A DNA stretch of 56,802 nt from BOKV01 sp041739225 (lineage in GTDB: Bacteria > Pseudomonadota > Alphaproteobacteria > Rhizobiales > Rhizobiaceae): assembly GCA_041739225.1 (NCBI GenBank), contig JBGSOG010000066.1, positions 1 to 56,802 on the forward strand, given 5' to 3'. Below the pieces are notes generated by a model that worked only from the letters and a program-made list of their open reading frames with translations, did not search any database and had not been told where the DNA came from. Positions 23,592 to 31,581 of the stretch are shown in pieces. Within the stretch, counting starts at the first letter, position 1. The number at the start of each line of letters is the position of its first letter. The translations under genes were made by a program, and so were the position numbers.

Positions 23592-24506
23592 TCAGGGTTT
23601 GCCGTATATTGTCTCGAGGGCTTCACGTCCTTTGTCTGGCAACCGGATCAAGACTGTCACCAGCAGATCGCCATGACCGCCGGACTTCAACGGCAGGCCC
23701 TTGCCTTTGAGTCGGAAAACTTTCCCTGAATCCGTCCATGCCGGAACGCTGAGTGCGATCTTTCCATCCAGCGTTTCCACCGGAATTTTGCCACCGCTGA
23801 CCGCGGTTTCCAGTGGCAAGTCCGCGTTCAGGCGCAAATCCCCGCCATCGGCACTGTAGAGCGGGTGCCGGACGAACTTCAGAGTGACAAGCGCGTCACC
23901 GGCATTTGCGCCGGGCTGTTTTTTGCCTTGGCCTGACAGTTTGATGGTTTGTCCGTCTTTCGCACCCGCTGGTATGGCGAACGACAATTGCCTGCCGCCG
24001 GGCAGTTGCACGTTTGCCTTGCCCCTTGCCAGATCCTCAATGCTCACGTCCGCGTTGGCCCGGATATCCAGTGCTGCCAAGTTGTCGCTGGACCCGCCGC
24101 CGCCCGCTCTTGACGCTTTGGCGCTGCCGCCAAATGCACCACCAAACATTTCGCTCAAGATGTCTTCAGCACCGGAAAAGCCGCGCTGGCCATAGGGCGA
24201 ACCACCTCTTGAAGTGCGGAACTCGAAGCCGTCAAACGGACTGCCGCCTGGATGCTGGGTGCCTTGAAAGCCCTGGAATTTGGGTTTTCCTTCGGCATCG
24301 ATCTCACCCCGGTCGAACTGCGCGCGCTTCTCCTTGTCGCCCAGAATTTCATAGGCAAGTGAAGCTTCGGCAAATTTCTCCTTTGAGCCCGAACCGCCTT
24401 TGCTGCTGTCAGGATGGTGGATTTTGGCTATTGACCGAAATGCGGTCTTGATTTCCTTTTCGCTCGCCGTCCGGGCGACGCCGAGCACCGTGTACGGATC
24501 ACGCAT
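23592..24506 (-). CDS. J-domain co-chaperone (CbpA/DnaJ type III-like)
   Basis: A 304-aa protein with an N-terminal J domain, including the Hsp70-stimulating HPD in AKIHHPDSSKGG, a Gly/Ser/Phe-rich linker (about residues 75-150), and the DnaJ C-terminal substrate-binding region (VQLPGGRQLSFAIPAGAKDG, LRLNADLPLETAVSGGKIPVETLDG). The zinc-finger cysteine repeats of classical DnaJ are absent, as in CbpA-type proteins. GAGGGG precedes the ATG. It is 128 bp upstream of fabI and may be transcribed separately. Confidence 0.93.
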   Translation of the reverse strand: MRDPYTVLGVARTASEKEIKTAFRSIAKIHHPDSSKGGSGSKEKFAEASLAYEILGDKEKRAQFDRGEIDAEGKPKFQGFQGTQHPGGSPFDGFEFRTSRGGSPYGQRGFSGAEDILSEMFGGAFGGSAKASRAGGGGSSDNLAALDIRANADVSIEDLARGKANVQLPGGRQLSFAIPAGAKDGQTIKLSGQGKKQPGANAGDALVTLKFVRHPLYSADGGDLRLNADLPLETAVSGGKIPVETLDGKIALSVPAWTDSGKVFRLKGKGLPLKSGGHGDLLVTVLIRLPDKGREALETIYGKP

Positions 24507-24646
24507 GGATGCCCCTCGAGTTGGTTTGTGCAGCCCGGTTCAACGCCTTGCTGGCGCAAAAAGTCTGCTGCAATGGTTATTGTACATATGGGGAGGAATT
24601 TTGCGTTTTTCCAAGCCTTTTGCGCGGAAGGCAGGCCTTGGCGCCA

Positions 24647-25117
24647 TCAGGCGTCGTTTCGCAAAAACCATGAAAGAACCCAAAAACCGGCGCGCAACTC
24701 GCAGGTCTCACCGTTATAAAGTGAGATACCCATGAAATTGTCCACGGTGGTCTGGAATTTTTTGCATTTCTGGCCGTGACTTCCGACAAATTTGTCGATT
24801 GCCATGATGGTTCCGCGGTTGCCGGTATCGGGGTTTGACCAGGCAAGCTCGGGCGAGCCGGCAGGTTCCTGGTCCGCCTGCGCCACAAGGCTCTTGATAA
24901 CCTCGGCATCGGTGCTGTCGATGCCCTCGGCAGCAATCGGCTTGGTTATCGAACTGGTGATCAGCGCCGGTTCGCTTTCCAGCGCAGCGGTGCGCGACAA
25001 TGAGCAACCGGAAATCTGGGTTGAAAGGAAGCAGGCAACCGCTATGTTCAAAGCGATTGACGGGTGTGAGGTGATCCTCGATGGCCCCGCCTTTTCAAAA
25101 GGCAACGCACATGGCAA
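24647..25117 (-). CDS. 17-kDa surface antigen-like lipoprotein (RT0821/Lpp0805 type)
   Basis: A probable outer-membrane lipoprotein. A hydrophobic segment ending STQISGC places the lipobox Cys about 39 residues from a TTG start at 25117, which has GAGG six bases upstream; an ATG at 25192 in the same frame would put more than 60 residues before the Cys, so it is less likely. The C-terminal domain (WSNPDTGNRGTIMAIDKF, KCKKFQTTV, ISLYNGETCELRAGFWVL) matches the domain of the rickettsial 17-kDa antigen family. Function is unknown. It is divergent from pdxH with 111 bp between if TTG is used. Confidence 0.75.
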   Translation of the reverse strand: MPCALPFEKAGPSRITSHPSIALNIAVACFLSTQISGCSLSRTAALESEPALITSSITKPIAAEGIDSTDAEVIKSLVAQADQEPAGSPELAWSNPDTGNRGTIMAIDKFVGSHGQKCKKFQTTVDNFMGISLYNGETCELRAGFWVLSWFLRNDA

Positions 25118-25228
25118 GGAACGCCTCGCGTCCTGCTTTACTGCCGCTTTCCGGCAATTGGTATCGATTTGATGCAACTTTGCATCACGCATTTTGAGCC
25201 CCAAACAATACACGGGATGGCTTGTGAG

Positions 25229-25852
25229 ATGAATAATCCTTTTTCGGCGTTAACATTCGGTGACCAAACGGCAACAGAACCGATGAAAATTTTCGCGGAC
25301 TGGCTGCAACTCGCTGAAAAGGCAGAACCCAATGATCCGACCGCCATGTCGCTTGCGACGGTCGATTCCCAGGGCATGCCAAACTGCCGCATGGTCCTGA
25401 TGCGTCGGCACGACGAAAATGGCGTCGTGTTTTTCACCAATTTTGAAAGCCAGAAAGGCCAGGAAATCCTGTCGGCCGGAAAGGCCGCTGCCTGCTTCCA
25501 TTGGAAGACATTGCGAAAATCAGTACGCTTTCGGGGCCTCGTCGAGACGGTTTCCGAGGAAGAGGCGGACGAATATTTCTATTCCCGCCCGCGTGGCAGC
25601 CGGATAGGAGCATGGGCTTCCAAACAATCGCGACCACTGGAGGGCAGGTTTGCCCTTGAAAAGGAAGTAGCCATCCATGCGGCAAAGTTTGGCACAGGGG
25701 CAGTTCCCCGGCCGCCCCATTGGTCAGGTTTTCGCATCAAGCCGCTTTCAATCGAGTTCTGGAGCGACGGCATGTTTCGCCTGCACGACCGGCTGCGGTT
25801 TGACCGCGCTGGACTGGCGGATGGCTGGACGACTTCGCATCTTTACCCTTAG
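25229..25852 (+). CDS. pdxH: pyridoxamine 5'-phosphate oxidase
   Basis: FMN enzyme that oxidises pyridoxamine or pyridoxine 5'-phosphate to pyridoxal phosphate. It has 207 aa, the usual size. Motifs include PTAMSLATVDSQGMPNCRMVL, FFTNFESQKGQEI, YFYSRPRGSRIGAWAS and the C-terminal VPRPPHWSGFRIKP and FRLHDRLRF. The ATG at 25229 starts the family-conserved MNNPF; upstream in-frame ATGs lack support. PLP is the cofactor of the threonine synthase encoded further along. The stop overlaps the opposing FecR-domain gene by four bases. Confidence 0.96.
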   Translation: MNNPFSALTFGDQTATEPMKIFADWLQLAEKAEPNDPTAMSLATVDSQGMPNCRMVLMRRHDENGVVFFTNFESQKGQEILSAGKAAACFHWKTLRKSVRFRGLVETVSEEEADEYFYSRPRGSRIGAWASKQSRPLEGRFALEKEVAIHAAKFGTGAVPRPPHWSGFRIKPLSIEFWSDGMFRLHDRLRFDRAGLADGWTTSHLYP

Positions 25853-26742
25853 TTTTTCCCCCCCGAAGGCTGCGCGCTACGGCCGCCGCCGCCTTCTCCT
25901 CCGGTCTGGCCGGAATTGTCATCGCCCTTTTCGCCAGCCCCGTTGTCCTGAAGCTGCTGGGCAGCGCGCGCATTGCAGACCGCAGTGGGTGCACGGAAGC
26001 GTCGGTCAAAACGGTTCTGGTCCAACAAAAGGCTGAAATGCTGGCGCTCCTCTTGTGCCGAACGGCCTCGCCCCTTGAGGAAAGGTTGTTCGGATATTTC
26101 GTCGGCCGAGCGCACTTCGATGATGTCGCAGGACCTGTCGGCTGTCAGGCATTTGTTGTTGGTGCTGCAAACGCGCACTGCCCCTTGCAACAACACCACA
26201 TTGGTAACGCCGCCCTCACCGACATAAACGTCGAAGACGGTTCCGCGAACACCAATTGTGGAAAGTGGTGTCTTGATTTTGAATGTGCCTTTGGGAGAAT
26301 TGCCGCTGATGAAACGGAATGCGCCTTTGGCAACATTCAGCGTTGCGCTGTCAAACCCGTTGGCTCCGATCACGAAATCATCCAGAGATATTTCGGAGTT
26401 CTCGCCGACAATGACCTTGGAATCGTCATTGAGCAGAATTTCCCCGTGTGAACGTTCGGATGCGCTGATGATCTCCGAACCATACACCGGGTCCGAAACT
26501 GCCAGTTTGCGCGCATCAAGCGAGGCTGTGACGGTGTTGCGAACCTGGTTGGCTTTGCCGACAGTCTCGGGAGGCGTGGCAGCCTTGGTAGCCGTAACCT
26601 TTGTTGTCTGCTGCGCCTGCAGCGGGTTTGGCAACACGGGGACGCATGCCAGCGCAATGGAGAACAGCATTATCGGGAAGCGCGCTTTTGAAAGCGCTGC
26701 AGCGACAGGGTAACAGCCCAAAACATGCTCCAAATCAGCCAT
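25849..26742 (-). CDS. FecR domain-containing periplasmic protein
   Basis: A 297-aa exported protein. A long N-terminal region with hydrophobic segment IMLFSIALACVPVLPNPLQA is a signal peptide or anchor. The FecR domain (about residues 95-205) shows the repeated pattern SEISLDDFVIG, LNVAKGAFRFISGNSPKGTFKIKTP-type strands, IGVRGTVFDVYVGEGG and LQGAVRVC. The C-terminus is low-complexity, rich in Gly, Gln and Ser. No sigma factor or TonB receptor gene is adjacent, so it is not a classical iron-uptake anti-sigma factor. The ATG at 26742 follows GGGG. It is downstream of tldD on the same strand with a 77-bp gap. Confidence 0.85.
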   Translation of the reverse strand: MADLEHVLGCYPVAAALSKARFPIMLFSIALACVPVLPNPLQAQQTTKVTATKAATPPETVGKANQVRNTVTASLDARKLAVSDPVYGSEIISASERSHGEILLNDDSKVIVGENSEISLDDFVIGANGFDSATLNVAKGAFRFISGNSPKGTFKIKTPLSTIGVRGTVFDVYVGEGGVTNVVLLQGAVRVCSTNNKCLTADRSCDIIEVRSADEISEQPFLKGRGRSAQEERQHFSLLLDQNRFDRRFRAPTAVCNARAAQQLQDNGAGEKGDDNSGQTGGEGGGGRSAQPSGGKN

Positions 26743-26819
26743 GAAAACGCCCCGAATGCATAAGCAATCGGAAAAATGGCGTTGTAAAGGCAAATTGCCT
26801 CTACTTGAAGCAGTTACGT

Positions 26820-28241
26820 TTAAGTGGCCGTGCCGCCGACAGTAACGGCATTCATCCGCAGGGTGGGCTGGCCGACGCCGACAGGCACGGATTGGCCGCT
26901 TTTGCCGCAATTGCCCACGCCCTTGTCGAGCTCAAGATCGTTGCCGATCATGGTCACGCGCTGCATGGCTTGTGGTCCCGAACCAATCAGATTGGCTCCT
27001 TTCAGCGGCTCCGCCTTCTTGCCGTTTCGAATGCGGTACGCCTCTGTGCAGTTGAACACGAACTTGCCCGATGTAATGTCAACTTGTCCGCCGCCGAAGG
27101 AAACTGCGTAAATTCCGTCCTTTACCGAAGCGAGGATTTCGGCCGGATCGTGGTTTCCGGCCAGCATGTAGGTGTTGGTCATGCGTGGCATCGGCTCATG
27201 TGCGTAGGACTGACGACGACCATTGCCGGTAGGATTCATGCCCATCAGCCGGGCGTTTTGCCGGTCCTGCATGTAGCCGACCAGTTTGCCGTCCTCAATC
27301 AGCACAGTCTTGTTGCTGGGGGTTCCTTCATCATCAATGGTCAGCGAACCGCGCCGCTCGAACATGGTGCCGTCGTCAACCACGGTAACGCCTTTTGAAG
27401 CCACCTGTTCGCCGAGCAAGCCGGCAAAAGCCGAGGTTTTCTTGCGGTTGAAGTCGCCTTCAAGCCCGTGACCGACTGCCTCGTGCAGCATTACGCCTGG
27501 CCATCCCGGCCCAAGCACGATGTCGAAGGTGCCAGCCGGTGCCGGAACAGCTTCAAGATTGACGAGTGCCTGCCGGAAAGCCTCATCCGTCGCGTGGCGC
27601 CAGTTTTCAGTGGCGATGAATTCGCCAAAACCCTTGCGTCCGCCCATCCCGTAAGAGCCGCTTTCCTGACGGTCGCCATCGCCGACGATGATCGAAACAT
27701 TGACCCGAACCATTGGACGGATATCGCGCACCAGTGACCCGTCCGGACGCAGGATTTCGACTATCTGCCAGTTTGCGCCAATGCTGGCGGAAACCTGGCG
27801 AACACGGGGATCGAGCCCCCGGGCATAGGCATCGATTTCGCCCAGCAGTTTCACTTTTTCTTCAAAAGCGGGCGTTCCAATGGGGTTTTCATCACCATAC
27901 AGCCGTTTGTTGGTGCCCCCCGGTGCCGCTGCATAAGTGCCGCCATGGCCGCCGCGCACCGCCGAAACTGCATCGTCCGCCCGCTTGAGCGCCGACAGGG
28001 ACAATTCGCCGGAATGGGCATAGGCCGAGGTCTCGCCCGAGACTGCCCGCAGTCCAAAGCCCTGATCGGTTGAGAAATTTCCAGCCTTCAGCCGTCCATT
28101 GTCGAAAACAAGCCCTTCTGACTGGACATACTCCATGAACAATTCGCCATCCTCGACCCCGGACAACGCCTCCTTCAGCACCTTTTCCAAGGTGTCCCGG
28201 CTTGCGTCGAAGCGGTCAGCTAGCGAAATTTGTGGGTTCAT
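26820..28241 (-). CDS. tldD: metalloprotease TldD
   Basis: Zinc peptidase of the TldD/PmbA family, 473 aa, which with its partner processes small peptides such as microcins and antitoxins. The zinc motif HExxxH is at residues 253-258 (MLHEAVGHGLEGDF); VGNCGKSGQSVPVGVGQP near the C-terminus contains the conserved Cys region. The N-terminal domain has EDGELFMEYVQSEGLVFDNGR. The partner gene pmbA is not in the window. The ATG at 28241 is the conserved start (MNPQISLADRF). It lies between the MFS gene (54 bp upstream) and the FecR gene on the same strand. Confidence 0.95.
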   Translation of the reverse strand: MNPQISLADRFDASRDTLEKVLKEALSGVEDGELFMEYVQSEGLVFDNGRLKAGNFSTDQGFGLRAVSGETSAYAHSGELSLSALKRADDAVSAVRGGHGGTYAAAPGGTNKRLYGDENPIGTPAFEEKVKLLGEIDAYARGLDPRVRQVSASIGANWQIVEILRPDGSLVRDIRPMVRVNVSIIVGDGDRQESGSYGMGGRKGFGEFIATENWRHATDEAFRQALVNLEAVPAPAGTFDIVLGPGWPGVMLHEAVGHGLEGDFNRKKTSAFAGLLGEQVASKGVTVVDDGTMFERRGSLTIDDEGTPSNKTVLIEDGKLVGYMQDRQNARLMGMNPTGNGRRQSYAHEPMPRMTNTYMLAGNHDPAEILASVKDGIYAVSFGGGQVDITSGKFVFNCTEAYRIRNGKKAEPLKGANLIGSGPQAMQRVTMIGNDLELDKGVGNCGKSGQSVPVGVGQPTLRMNAVTVGGTAT

Positions 28242-28295
28242 GGCTGTTGTCCTTGGTTGAACCGGGTATTTAGGGCGGCTTTTGAGTTTCGGCAA

Positions 28296-29744
28296 TCAGG
28301 CCTGGGTGGTGTCATTGCGTCGTACCAGGCGTCCGGATGCCTCCGCGCCAGCATCGTGGTCAATTCGCAACATCGGCAATGTGCCCAGCGTCATGATGGC
28401 TGCAACAAGAATGAAAGCGATGTTGAATGAGGCAATTGTCAGCTCGCCGCTGCCAAAATACAGCGTTGCCTCCAAAATGGCTCCGGCCACTGCAACGCCG
28501 ATTGCGATGCTGGTTTGTTGGGCCACTGCCGACATGGCTGTTGCCTGCGCAGTTTGCGATTCGGGCACATCAACATATGCCAGTGCGTTGATGCCGGTAA
28601 AATACAGGGATCGGACAAAGCCACTGATGAGCAAAACCAGATAGAGTCCGATGGCCATCGTGCCGTTTGGCGGGAAAGCTGCAATCGCCGCAACCGAAAT
28701 GGACGAAAGAATGCCCGTCGCGATCAGCACCGGACGGAAACCGAATCGGCGAAAAATGCTGACTGCGGCAAATTTCATCGACATCGCCCCTACCGCTCCG
28801 ATGAAAGTGATCATGCCGCTTTCAAAAGCGGTCAGTCCGTATCCCAATTGCAGCATCAGCGGCAACAAGAACGGAACGGCGCCGATGCCGATGCGAAAAA
28901 ACGACCCTCCGGCAACACTTGCCCGAAGGGTTGGTATGGACAGCAGTGACAGGGGAAGTATCGGCTTCTCTGCGCGGTGGGCATGGCGCCAATAGGCAAA
29001 CAGGCAAATCGCCCCGGCGACGATTGCCACGAGCCCGAACTGGACCAGCAGCGCCGGCAGGCTGATGACAGACATGCCGAACACAATGCCGGATGCGGCG
29101 CCTGCGACCAGAAAAAAACCCGTCCAGTCGAGTGGCGGCGGATTCAAGACAGGCATTTGCGGCAGGAAGCGCCATATGGCGGCCATGCCGACCAGCCCGA
29201 TCGGAATGTCGATCAGAAATATCCACTCCCAGCTGGCGTAGGTGGTGATGAAGCCGCCCACCGGCGGGCCCACCAACGGGCCGGCAAGCGCCGGGATTGT
29301 CAGCCAGGCCATCGCTTCGACCAACTGGTTGCGCGGGGTTCCGCGAACCAGAACCAGCCGCGCAACTGGCGTCATCATGGCACCGCCCATGCCTTGAACA
29401 AATCGCGCCACGACGAAAAATCCAAGTGAATCAGCTGCGCTGCAAAGCACGGAACTGCCCATGAATACCGCAATTGCCGTAAGGAAAACCTTCTTGGGTC
29501 CGAAGCGGTCTGCTATCCAGCCGCTTGCCGGTATGAAAATGGCCAATGCCACCAGATAGGCGGTCATGGCCAGTTTGAGGGCGATCGGGCTGGTTTCAAG
29601 GTCCCGGGCTATTTCCGGCAGTGCAGTGGCAATGACGGTTGAATCCATCTGCTCCATGAACAGCGCAATTGCCATGATGAAGGGAAGCATGCGCGACACG
29701 GGCAACCACTTTTTGCGGGTTCGCGTCCAAGGGCTCCAGGGCAA
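28296..29744 (-). CDS. MFS multidrug exporter, DHA2 family
   Basis: A 482-aa transporter with about 14 membrane helices, as in the EmrB/QacA group. Visible motifs are LFMEQMDSTVIATALPEIARDL in helix 1 (motif D1-like), GWIADRFGPKKVFL (motif A) and the helix 5 antiporter motif region (WLTIPALAGPLVGPPVGGFI, motif C). It is predicted to export drugs or toxic compounds using proton motive force. The start is uncertain: TTG at 29744 has weak ribosome-site support, and a GTG or ATG 16-18 codons in is possible. No emrA-like membrane fusion partner lies nearby. It is placed between ialB and tldD, genes usually adjacent in relatives, which suggests insertion. Confidence 0.88.
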   Translation of the reverse strand: MPWSPWTRTRKKWLPVSRMLPFIMAIALFMEQMDSTVIATALPEIARDLETSPIALKLAMTAYLVALAIFIPASGWIADRFGPKKVFLTAIAVFMGSSVLCSAADSLGFFVVARFVQGMGGAMMTPVARLVLVRGTPRNQLVEAMAWLTIPALAGPLVGPPVGGFITTYASWEWIFLIDIPIGLVGMAAIWRFLPQMPVLNPPPLDWTGFFLVAGAASGIVFGMSVISLPALLVQFGLVAIVAGAICLFAYWRHAHRAEKPILPLSLLSIPTLRASVAGGSFFRIGIGAVPFLLPLMLQLGYGLTAFESGMITFIGAVGAMSMKFAAVSIFRRFGFRPVLIATGILSSISVAAIAAFPPNGTMAIGLYLVLLISGFVRSLYFTGINALAYVDVPESQTAQATAMSAVAQQTSIAIGVAVAGAILEATLYFGSGELTIASFNIAFILVAAIMTLGTLPMLRIDHDAGAEASGRLVRRNDTTQA

Positions 29745-29774
29745 TGACCCGGCTCAGTCCTTCAACGCGGATTG

Positions 29775-30308
29775 TCAGGAAATTTTGTCGTACGCCTGGG
29801 TGAAACCGGTGAGATCCACCGGAATGGCGACGCCTTCCTCTGGTGTCGGGAAAACCTTGAAAATGGCCTGTTTGCCCTTTTTCAGGGCACCAAGCAGCTT
29901 TTCATCCACATTTGCATCGGCCCAGCAGCCATCGGCAAAGCACTTGATAAACCAGACGTTGCCGAAATTCTGGCCGTCGATTTCAAGCCCGACACCCGTC
30001 GGCAACAAAATGCCGAGCGGCGCCTGGATGCGCATAAGGTCGCCTTTCCGGTCTGCGGGGCGCAAGACCGTAATGGAAAGTCCAAGCTCCGTGCGTTTGT
30101 CGTCCTGCACCGCCTGGTGCATGCCGCACTGCTCGGATTTTGCACCGGGAGGTGTTTCGCAGATGACTTTCCAGTCACCATGTTCGGAATCAACCCGCAT
30201 CTGGGCAGACGCGCTGCCTGCAAATGCGAAAGCGGCGACCATGACCAGGCCGACTATGGCTGGTGCGAGCACCGGAAGCTGGGGTGATGAGGCATTTTTG
30301 AGCGGCAT
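29775..30308 (-). CDS. invasion-associated locus B family protein
   Basis: A 177-aa exported protein with a signal peptide (hydrophobic VGLVMVAAFAFAGSASA). The mature domain has the IalB pattern: GDWKVICETPPGAKSEQC, ELGLSITVLRP, LMRIQAPLGILLPTGVGLEID and FIKCFADGCWADA with paired cysteines. IalB of Bartonella affects erythrocyte invasion, but family members are widespread in free-living alphaproteobacteria, so no virulence role is implied. It is the first gene of the minus-strand run and divergent from the oxidase cluster across a 385-bp region, an arrangement common in rhizobia. Confidence 0.92.
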   Translation of the reverse strand: MPLKNASSPQLPVLAPAIVGLVMVAAFAFAGSASAQMRVDSEHGDWKVICETPPGAKSEQCGMHQAVQDDKRTELGLSITVLRPADRKGDLMRIQAPLGILLPTGVGLEIDGQNFGNVWFIKCFADGCWADANVDEKLLGALKKGKQAIFKVFPTPEEGVAIPVDLTGFTQAYDKIS

Positions 30309-30422
30309 TTCCGGGCTTTCCCGTCTTTTGGCGAATCACTGTTCAATAGCACATGCAGCGCGGGCGAGGGCGTGCCCGGTTAGCCTTGAGTTTTACAATG
30401 ACGTCTATTTTCATAACTTCGA

Positions 30423-30522
30423 AATGGATTGCAATTGCGGTGGACTTGCGGCGACATGCCGGGTACCGGCAAAAATGCCGCACGATTGGGGTGCGATGAC
30501 AAGTTGCAGGCTGCAATCCATT
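30423..30522. repeat. 11-bp inverted repeat flanking 78 bp upstream of ctaC
   Basis: AATGGATTGCA (30423-30433) and TGCAATCCATT (30512-30522) are perfect reverse complements with 78 bases between. The right arm ends six bases before the FNR-type box. It may be two operator half-sites of a looping regulator or a long-range RNA stem. Confidence 0.55.
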
Positions 30523-30527
30523 GTGGT

Positions 30528-30541
30528 TTGACGTAAATCAA
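30528..30541 (+). promoter_or_regulatory. FNR/FixK-type box upstream of the aa3 oxidase operon
   Basis: TTGACGTAAATCAA matches the TTGAT-N4-ATCAA consensus of Crp/Fnr-family oxygen regulators (FnrL, FixK) at nine of ten positions. It lies 153 bases before the ctaC start. Control of an aerobic oxidase by such a regulator would be biologically sensible, most likely repression at low oxygen, but the sign depends on where the transcript starts. Confidence 0.5.
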
Positions 30542-30693
30542 TGCAATTTGCTTGTTCGAAGATCGGCATTTTGCTTGCCGCTTTTGAAAGAGCGCTCTAA
30601 TTCACGGTTGACCGGCGAGGCCAGCACCATGGTGCGGGAAAACCGGTAGCAAAGCAATTTCGGGGCGTCGCCCCTCGCATGGGAGAAAAAATC

Positions 30694-31560
30694 GTGACGA
30701 AATGGTTCACGGCATCGGCCACCTTGCTGACGGCTGCAATGTGCAGCGTTGCAACAGCTGCAGCTGAGCAAAGCCAGCCTTGGGATTTCTGGCATCAGGA
30801 TTCCGCCAGCGAATTTGCTTCCCGCATTGCTGCGTTTGATCTCTACACGCTTTATTTCATCGTGCCGATCACATTGTTCGTGCTGGGCTTGTTGATTTAT
30901 GTGGCCGTTCGTTTCAACGCGAAAGCCAATCCGGTAGCATCCAAGACAAGCCACAACAGCCTTGTCGAGGCAGTCTGGACGATTGTTCCGATCATCATTC
31001 TCGTCATGATTGCGTTCCCCTCATTTGGCCTTTTGAAATATCAGATGGTGCCAACCGAAGAGCCTGCGCTGACCGTCAAGGCCACCGGGTTCCAGTGGTA
31101 TTGGGGTTATGAGTATCAGGATGAAAGCGCACTTTCCTTCGATTCCGTGATGATGCAGGAAGACGAGCGCGAAGCATCCGGCAAGCAGGACAAATCGGTG
31201 TATCCACGCCTGCTCGCTGTAGACAACGAACTAGTGGTGCCAGTCGGCAAGATGGTTCGGGTGCTGATCACGGCATCCGACGTCCTGCACGCATTCACGG
31301 TTCCTGCATTTGGCTTCAAGATGGATGCCGTGCCGGGCCGCCTGAACGAAACCTGGTTCAAGGCAGAGCGCGAAGGCATTTTCTACGGACAGTGCTCGGA
31401 AATTTGCGGCACCAATCATGCTTTCATGCCGATTGCGGTTCGCGTGGTATCAGAAGCGCAGTTTGCTTCCTGGAAGGCTGCTGCGGCAGCTGATCTGAAG
31501 GAAGCGAACAAGGCGTTGATGGCAGCCATTTCCGGCAAAGTGAACGTGGCGGGCAACTGA
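30694..31560 (+). CDS. ctaC: cytochrome c oxidase subunit II
   Basis: Membrane-anchored CuA subunit that accepts electrons from cytochrome c in the aa3 oxidase. With a GTG start at 30694 (GGGAGA seven bases upstream) it has 288 aa; the ATG at 30679 sits before that ribosome site and is less likely. A signal peptide ends near ATAAA, two membrane helices span about 50-72 and 92-114, and FQWYWGYEY is the aromatic electron-entry patch. CuA ligands are all present: H199, C234, E236, C238, H242 and M245 (CSEICGTNHAFM). First gene of the oxidase cluster, 21 bp before ctaD. Confidence 0.97.
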   Translation: MTKWFTASATLLTAAMCSVATAAAEQSQPWDFWHQDSASEFASRIAAFDLYTLYFIVPITLFVLGLLIYVAVRFNAKANPVASKTSHNSLVEAVWTIVPIIILVMIAFPSFGLLKYQMVPTEEPALTVKATGFQWYWGYEYQDESALSFDSVMMQEDEREASGKQDKSVYPRLLAVDNELVVPVGKMVRVLITASDVLHAFTVPAFGFKMDAVPGRLNETWFKAEREGIFYGQCSEICGTNHAFMPIAVRVVSEAQFASWKAAAAADLKEANKALMAAISGKVNVAGN

Positions 31561-31581
31561 ATTTTTAGGGGAGTATGACAA

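Larger units (their letters stand above)
30309..30693. promoter_or_regulatory. 385-bp divergent leader between ialB and ctaC
   Basis: No convincing gene lies here; short frames lack ribosome sites. It contains an 11-bp inverted repeat with distant arms (30423-30433 and 30512-30522), an FNR/FixK-type box (30528-30541), and a small GC hairpin GGGGC-GTC-GCCCC (30662-30674) just before the ctaC ribosome site. It must hold the ialB promoter on the left and the oxidase operon promoter on the right; I cannot place a -10/-35 pair with confidence. Confidence 0.6.

Noticed and set aside
30475..30531. 18-codon ORF in the oxidase leader (attenuator peptide)
   Set aside because: No ribosome site and no linked alternative hairpins; it overlaps the inverted repeat and FNR-type box, which explain the sequence better.
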